DNA of 64,000 nucleotides from Sialis fuliginosa (Eukaryota > Arthropoda > Insecta > Megaloptera > Sialidae): NCBI GenBank assembly GCA_961205875.1, contig OY540822.1, positions 9,364,501 through 9,428,500 of the forward strand. Direction: 5' to 3'. Shown here piece by piece: positions 57,951 through 64,000 of the stretch. Below the pieces are notes generated by a model that searched no databases, was not told the DNA's origin, and saw only the letters and a program-made list of their open reading frames with translations. Within the stretch, counting starts at the first letter, position 1, and each line of letters begins with the position of its first letter. The position numbers and the translations under genes were made by a program.

Positions 57951-58632
57951 AGTGGTCTAAATTATTATTGTTTGATACTGGAAATCGATAACACTTATTA
58001 ATAATTAACCGGTTATCAAATTTAATAACTCTATCACAATGGGTTCTCTAGATATTAAATAAACACTAAATTTGGGCAAAATTTTTGAAAGGCTGTAGCT
58101 CCCTCACGAAAAATTTCGTTTTACACTAGTTGTAAATCAACCTGTATACTGTATTTGGTTTTCAAAAATTTTAGAGTGAATCTAAAAAGGCGGTTTATGT
58201 TCAGTGCCAGAAGTAAATGATCGTTGTTTGTTTGAAGTACGCTGGTTTATAGATTATTGCTGAAATTTTTCTCTTTTTTTTATTACTTATTTGTGCGTGT
58301 ATTGCTATTTTTTTAACTGTTTATTTTCTATTATTTGTCCTCAGGCTGCGTGAAAAAGTAGGAGCTATATTAATGCCATAAATAATTATTTATTTAATTG
58401 CTGTAAATATTTTTGTCACTGCCGAAAATAGTTTTACTTTATTCTTTTAATGTTCGTCGCATTTTTAATGAACAAATATCAAATGACTGGTGAAATTATT
58501 TGCATTATAAAAACATCCATTTAATTTAATTATTAATTAATTTTCAGAAATACTTAAGATATTTTATCTTATCATTTTTGATTCATTGTTAATCTTATAT
58601 TTTAAACCACATTGATTTTATTTTTAATAGTA
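57951..58632. other. A+T-rich sequence
   Basis: Nothing recognised. Confidence 0.5.
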
Positions 58633-59110
58633 AGGTAGTGGCACCAGTCTTGGCAAGGACCCCAGTAATTGCAAATTTTTAATTGTATTGATATTTGATT
58701 ACTGCCATTTCTGAATATTAATCTATATACATTTAACTGTCTTACAGCGTGATTTGATGACAATCGGCCAATAGGTGTCAAAATGGTGTACATTTAAACA
58801 AATATTAGTATAATTTATTTATTAATTATTATATTATCATTGCAACTGCTTTACATTGTTTCAAATTTGACGGTTCTTTCTTTTATATCTTTTGTGTCGT
58901 AGTACTTATCATTTTAATGTATCCATCACTGCGTGCTCATTACTAGTTTTACCGTTGCCATTACTGGAGAAAAAACATTCAATTGATTAAATAAAGAATT
59001 ACTTGTTTTATTAGTAATATGAATTCATAAAAATTACAAAAAATAAGCCCATTAACAAAAAAAAACCCGAAAACTTGCTCTTATAGTGGCCATAACTGGT
59101 GTCTTTACCT
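58633..59110 (-). mobile_element. MITE, AGGTA family copy 8
   Basis: AGGTAGTGGCACCAGTCTTGG at the left, CATAACTGGTGTCTTTACCT at the right, TA at 58631-58632 and 59111-59112. Closest in internal layout to copy 6. Confidence 0.82.
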
Positions 59111-62100
59111 TACTTGGTTGATAACTGCTGGATTAAATAAATAATTTAAAAATAAAAATGCACTAATTAAATCGCTTAATGAAAACGAGTTCAGTAAAAT
59201 CGATATTTTTTAATTCCTACATTAGATAAATATTTTATAACAGAATTCTTTCACGTATTCACTATATCCATAAATGAGGTTTTTGAAACCACATCGTGGT
59301 TAAAACATTTGATATCGTTATTAAGCAATATCTTTAGGCAGTTTGGAAAATAATGGTGCATAAATCACGAAGTAAAAGACTAACCTGACAATGACCTTGT
59401 AAAAAGAAAGTGACAAATTGGAGATGAATCTATATTTTATATTTGTATGTATGTACAGTCGAACTTCGTTATAACGTGCATACCTACACATGTTAAAATC
59501 TACCTCATGTTTTTTATAACTTGATAAAAAGAAAGAATGGTTATAAAATTTCAATTGAACACTATTAATTAAAAAGAATGTATAAAGGAAAATTTTGTTC
59601 TCCGATTTCTAAATTTTCACTTGATCTTTCCATTTCAGGTCGTATCTATCTGTTTTGTGTGTCTGTACCTAGAACCACTGGACCGATTTTGATTAAAATT
59701 GGTTTCTTATAAATATTTTGTGTAACGGGGTGGGGTGCTATCCCAAATTTGTGTTTTTTCAAAATATCTAAATACGAAAATAAATATATACGAAAATAAT
59801 ACGTATTAAGTAGTAAGTTGTATACAATTGTATAAAAAACAAATGCCTCTAGTTACGGCCATGTTAAATAGATTTGCCCTTTTTATTCAAATTATAAACA
59901 AACTAATCAAATTCAGCGACGAGAAAATAAAAAAATGCATTTCCTTGTTTTTTTTTTTAATACATGCAATTGCATAACATGAATGAATTCAAGTTATGAG
60001 TACCTTGACCTTTGTTAAGGTGCAAATGATAACATTGGCACACCACACCCATGCTTTGAAGGTTACTCAGTATTATTGTCGTAGAAATATGTCTCTATTT
60101 GCATATGAAAGTCATAAAAAATAATATTCATTGACATAAGAGATATTTTAGCTGTTACGAAATAAATGTAAATATATATATTCACCTGTTGTCACCAGTA
60201 GCGTATCCAAAAGGAGCATAAGTGCCCCAAAAATTTAAAAGAATCTCTGCGTCGATGGGGCAGGAAATTGTATAATATTTGTGTTTTTTTTTTTTTTTCA
60301 AAAAAAGAAGGTTTTTAATTCGACATTGTATATTCGGGTATAACTCCGACAAATATGCACAGATTTGGATGCTTTTTTGTTTGTTTGAAAGAGTATACAT
60401 CCAAGGTGGACCCATATAAATTTTATGAGAATCTGATACTCCACTCAAAAGGAAAATATCGGTATGGAGAACCATACATGACTTCCATGTTAATTTTTAA
60501 ATATACATTTTTTGAAAAATATTTTATTTATATAACCTGCTATTATGAATATAAATTTCGTAATACATAAAAAACATATACTAACGACGGTTACAGCAGT
60601 TATTGCCATTTGTATATAAATATAATCTAATGTCCTAATGTCAAAAACATAATACACATTGGTAGAATAACTAATTTGACAATTTGAATTTAGTTGCATT
60701 TGTTTTCAAGGCAACATGAATTAATTAGTATTTAAAATTCAAATTTTGAGGGTGTTTTTCACCCCTTAAAAGTCCCTTAGGTTCAATTGAACTACAAATG
60801 TACCAAGTCTTATCAAAATTAGTGAGATAATACTCGCAATGTTCACTTTTTAGACGAAAAAAATTACGATATTTCGAATATTTCCAAAACCCCTAATCCG
60901 ATCAGCACCAAAATCAATAGGTCTGGAGTATTCACTGAGACAAACATTTTCCCCAAAAATAATTCAGATCGGTGCATTTTTACAGTAGTTATCGTGAACG
61001 AAAGAAAATTCTACATCCGCACAGACACACAGACACACGCACAGCCGCCATGCGGAAATTAACTTTTCTTTAAGTTTTGAAGTTAGTACATTCAGAATCT
61101 GAACGGACACGATTTTTCGATGGTATTACAATACTTCCATTTCTTTCAGAACTTGAAAAAATATAACCGATTTCAAAAAAGCCTGGATATAACAATTAAA
61201 TCTAACAGTTTTTGAAATCGATGCCAAGCCAATAAAAAAAATCGATTTCAAAATTCTATTTTTTTATGTTTTTATTTTATTTCACTCTAGTAATTTTCTT
61301 TGTGTTAATGTCAAATGTTTAATACTTAATTTACATACTGTGTCGTGTTAAATGTGCCCTAGATTATTTATTATTAGTGGTGTATCTATTTTTGATTCCA
61401 CTTGAAAACATTAGCTTCTTAAGATTGGTATTTAGAGATTTTGATCCATCAATTAAGCTTAAATCAATCTTCCTTTTCTTTTTTTAACCCTATACATTAA
61501 CCTACATAAATATTTAAGTTTATAAATACCTTTATACGTTCTGACAATGAATAGATTGCTTAAGTTTACTTGCATGTTAAATCAATTATGTTATTATTAT
61601 TAATTTATTTATCCAACGCTTTTTAAGTAATAATACATACATATATAAAAAATTCATGTAGGTTTTAGATGTAGATAATTCATCTTTCTTGTTTCCATAA
61701 TATATTATAGTACTAGAATTACCTCACAGCTTCTTCCACGTGGATTTTGAAATCAGCCAATGACCAGCTAATCTTAAACATCTGATGTTGGTTTGATCGC
61801 TTCCTCGCTATATCGAATATATGAGAAGCTTTGTGATCGTTAAGAAAAAAAAGTTGTTCTCCGATTTCAAAATTTTCACTTGATCTATCTGTCTGTCTGT
61901 CTATATGTCCCCTGAATCCTTGTCACACGCATAACTCATGAACCACTGAACCGATATTAATAAAACTTGATTGGTTGGTTGGGTCTGGCTAGAGGACGGT
62001 CCTATTTAAAAGTCATGAAAATCGTGTGTAAGGGAGAGAGGTTACGCCCCAAAATATATCTCGCGAATGACACATGTTACGTGAAAATTTTATAAAATAT

Positions 62101-62174
62101 TTTTTTTGTAGGGCATTAAATTTTCTATAGAAAAGTTAGAAGTATTGAGGCTTTCGCGGTGATCTTGATATGGA
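59111..62174. other. A+T-rich sequence with diverged interspersed repeats
   Basis: 59,590-59,730 and 61,850-62,000 are diverged relatives (TTGTTCTCCGATTTC, TTTTCACTTGATCT, GAACCACTGGACCGAT). 60,740-61,100 carries a repeat with CACAGACACACAGACACACG and GCCGCCATGCGG. 60,196 CAGTAGCGTATCC looks like a hAT end. No gene supported; short frames here have no domains. Confidence 0.4.
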
Positions 62175-62305
62175 TCTTAGCTTTTGGGTGTAAGTCTCGT
62201 CGATTTCGTCGTGTTATCGGCCAACGTTTCGTCGCACATTGCAATGGATCTTTGGAAGATAACACGACCAAATCGATGCGGCTTACACCCAGAATCTAAG
62301 ATACA
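62175..62305. mobile_element. Short foldback element
   Basis: TTAGCTTTTGGGTGTAAG and GATTTCGTCGTGTTATC are mirrored by GATAACACGACCAAATC and CTTACACCCAGAATCTAA. The loop contains CCAACGTTTCGTCGCACATT, a motif shared with 2,320-2,345. Confidence 0.65.
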
Positions 62306-63150
62306 AAAAAGTAATAACATTTTTTTTGTAATAGTTTATTGTTTTCAAATATTCATTTGTTATTATGATTGAAGTTATTGTGATTTTTGTTTAACAATTT
62401 TTGTTTTACATGGCCTACTTAAATGTTTGTAATAAAATACTTTATAAATATCACTTATTTCGAAAAATATATATGACAGGTGACATATTCTTATAAAGTA
62501 GAGTAAAAAACACGTTCAAATATGCTAAAATTAGTGACCCATAAGAAAAACTAAAATTCGGGCTTGTAACTCAATTCCACACAAAAAGTGCTTTAAGAAA
62601 CTGCAAATAAAAAGTACCTATCTACTTTGACAAAAAAAGTTATAGCCATTTAAATAATTTTCATATTTTAGGGTATACCGCCTAAACCACAGACAATTAT
62701 TAATATTTTTTGATGTAATAATACTTACCCCTTCCTTACAAATAATTCATCTAATTTAATCGAATCTGTATTTCTTACCGTTTATATAGGAAATCCCCAT
62801 GCATTTTACGCTTATCTTGGACACCCTGTATAATAGTAAAAGAGAATGACCATTAAGTGGTAAATAGCAAATAATCTAATACTAAATGTGTTAAATAAAA
62901 ATGATGCGAGTGTTATTTCTGTACGTTTTCAAATAAACACTCAATTTGGTGGAAACATTTGGTAACATATGTTCCAGAATGGAACGAGATCTATTTCAAC
63001 ACATTGCAATCGAGTTCTTTGTTTTAGTAATGTATTTTCGGCAAAGCAAGAGTGTATATTTATTTTACTTGTATTTATTTCCGTTTTTAACGTGCTAATA
63101 TATTAACTAAATAATTAGTTTTGAAGACGTATAAGTAAAAATTATCTGCC
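62306..63150. other. A+T-rich sequence
   Basis: Nothing recognised. Confidence 0.5.
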
Positions 63151-63765
63151 TTGAGACCCACGGGACTTTCTTATACGTAATCTTGACAGTGATAAAATAA
63201 AATGAATGGGACATAAACTATAGATAATATTATTCTCTACATAATGTTTTTGAACGGTTTTATAGAAAGCGGATGTTTACTTTTATCAATTTTTGAATTT
63301 TCGGATTATTTTTGAAATAAGAAAAAAATGTCGAATATGTTATTATCTATAATTTATTCCTCATAAATTTTTTTCCAACATTTATGATTTAACCAGAAAT
63401 ATTTTTTTTTAATAATTATTTAGATTCACCTACACTGTTCACTCTCAGTATTACGTATAAGAAAGTCCAATGGTACCTATGGCAAACACGCACACTGTTC
63501 AATCTGTTATGAACCATTTGAATTATAATAAAAAAATTCGAAAAATTCAAAATCGACGTAGGTAAACATCCATAAATATAAAATTTCACTATTCTACAGC
63601 GCTTACAGACAGACAGACCGACACAAATACATCATGGCGAAAATAGTCAGAATGGATTCAGGGAAGGTCAAAATAGATAATAATTCCATAAAAATCCGGA
63701 TATCGAAAAAAATCGGCTTCACTATACTTACTTATATTATTGTATATTTCATAAGAAAGTAAAAA
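63151..63765. mobile_element. CTTATACGTA family, copy near the right edge
   Basis: GGGACTTTCTTATACGTAAT at 63,160 and TTCATAAGAAAGTAAAAAAAC at the right end, with the shared internal ACGTATAAGAAAGTCC, CAGACAGACAGACCG and CATCATGGCGAA blocks. Confidence 0.65.
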
Positions 63766-64000
63766 AACTATGGTACTTTCTAAGCTATGTCATTTTCGAA
63801 TTAAGTAAAAATAGGTACACAAAATATCGCAATTTTTTTTTGTCCAGGTGTAAAAATCGCATTGTATTAAATAATACATACAGTAATAAATGTGGCATTT
63901 GAATATGATAATTGATTATATAAAACTGAAGTGCGTAGAGTTTTAATAAGTGTTTTTACTATTGTTAAAATATAATTTTGTATGCATATAAGTTAATTGC
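63766..64000. other. A+T-rich sequence to the window edge
   Basis: Nothing recognised. Confidence 0.5.

Noticed and set aside
1-64000. tRNA or rRNA genes
   Set aside because: No B-box with a foldable cloverleaf and no rRNA-like segment was found on reading both strands. This is a visual scan, so a tRNA covariance search could still find one.

Overview
The window is a piece of a very A+T-rich (by eye about three quarters A+T), intron-bearing, transposon-dense animal genome. The protein fragments and repeat families (hAT and TTAA-targeting elements, TA-flanked MITEs, a Helitron with a CTAG end) point to an arthropod, most likely an insect; I cannot name the species. No bacterial features, rRNA or tRNA genes were seen.

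Two protein genes are supported, both on the + strand and both incomplete. (1) The 3' part of the O-GlcNAc transferase gene: three exons (16581-18549, 18608-18849, 20294-20456) encode about 790 residues, i.e. the last six or so TPR repeats and the whole catalytic region up to the stop; upstream exons for the N-terminus were not found. (2) The 5' part of an M13 (neprilysin / endothelin-converting-enzyme-like) type II membrane metallopeptidase: a 5'UTR/first coding exon (32750-33332) and two more exons (37305-37440, 37506-37664). The catalytic exons (HExxH region) were not seen and probably lie beyond the window. The two genes look independent; nothing suggests they work together.

Layout: 1-9.1 kb is intergenic DNA full of MITEs; 9.1-10.07 kb is a 120-bp minisatellite; 10.9-11.5 kb is a tandem array carrying four hammerhead self-cleaving ribozyme motifs; 11.7-14.4 kb is further repeats with one G+C-rich ORF; 15.1-20.25 kb holds the Ogt exons, enclosed by a pair of inverted ~310-bp repeats; 21.5-22.7 kb is a tandem duplication interrupted by a TTAA-targeted palindrome; 24.2-24.7 kb is a Helitron; 30.45-32.68 kb is a hAT element containing two younger insertions and ending just upstream of the M13 gene; 41.1-47.15 kb is a composite of two near-identical hAT copies around a 15 x 184-bp satellite, followed by inverted, diverged satellite copies; 55.6-56.57 kb is a 202-bp tandem array; the rest is MITEs and featureless A+T-rich DNA.

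The most notable object is the four-unit hammerhead array at 10,932-11,388: all four units keep the catalytic core, three keep a perfect stem II, and stem I (8 bp with a 2-nt bulge) is maintained in three and partly in the fourth, with a self-complementary stem III. It resembles the small retrozyme / Penelope-associated hammerheads of animals. Also notable are the satellite composite at 41-47 kb, where conserved boxes, TTAA junctions and 17-bp inverted flanks suggest transposon-linked amplification, and the inverted repeats around the Ogt exons, which could favour a circular RNA.
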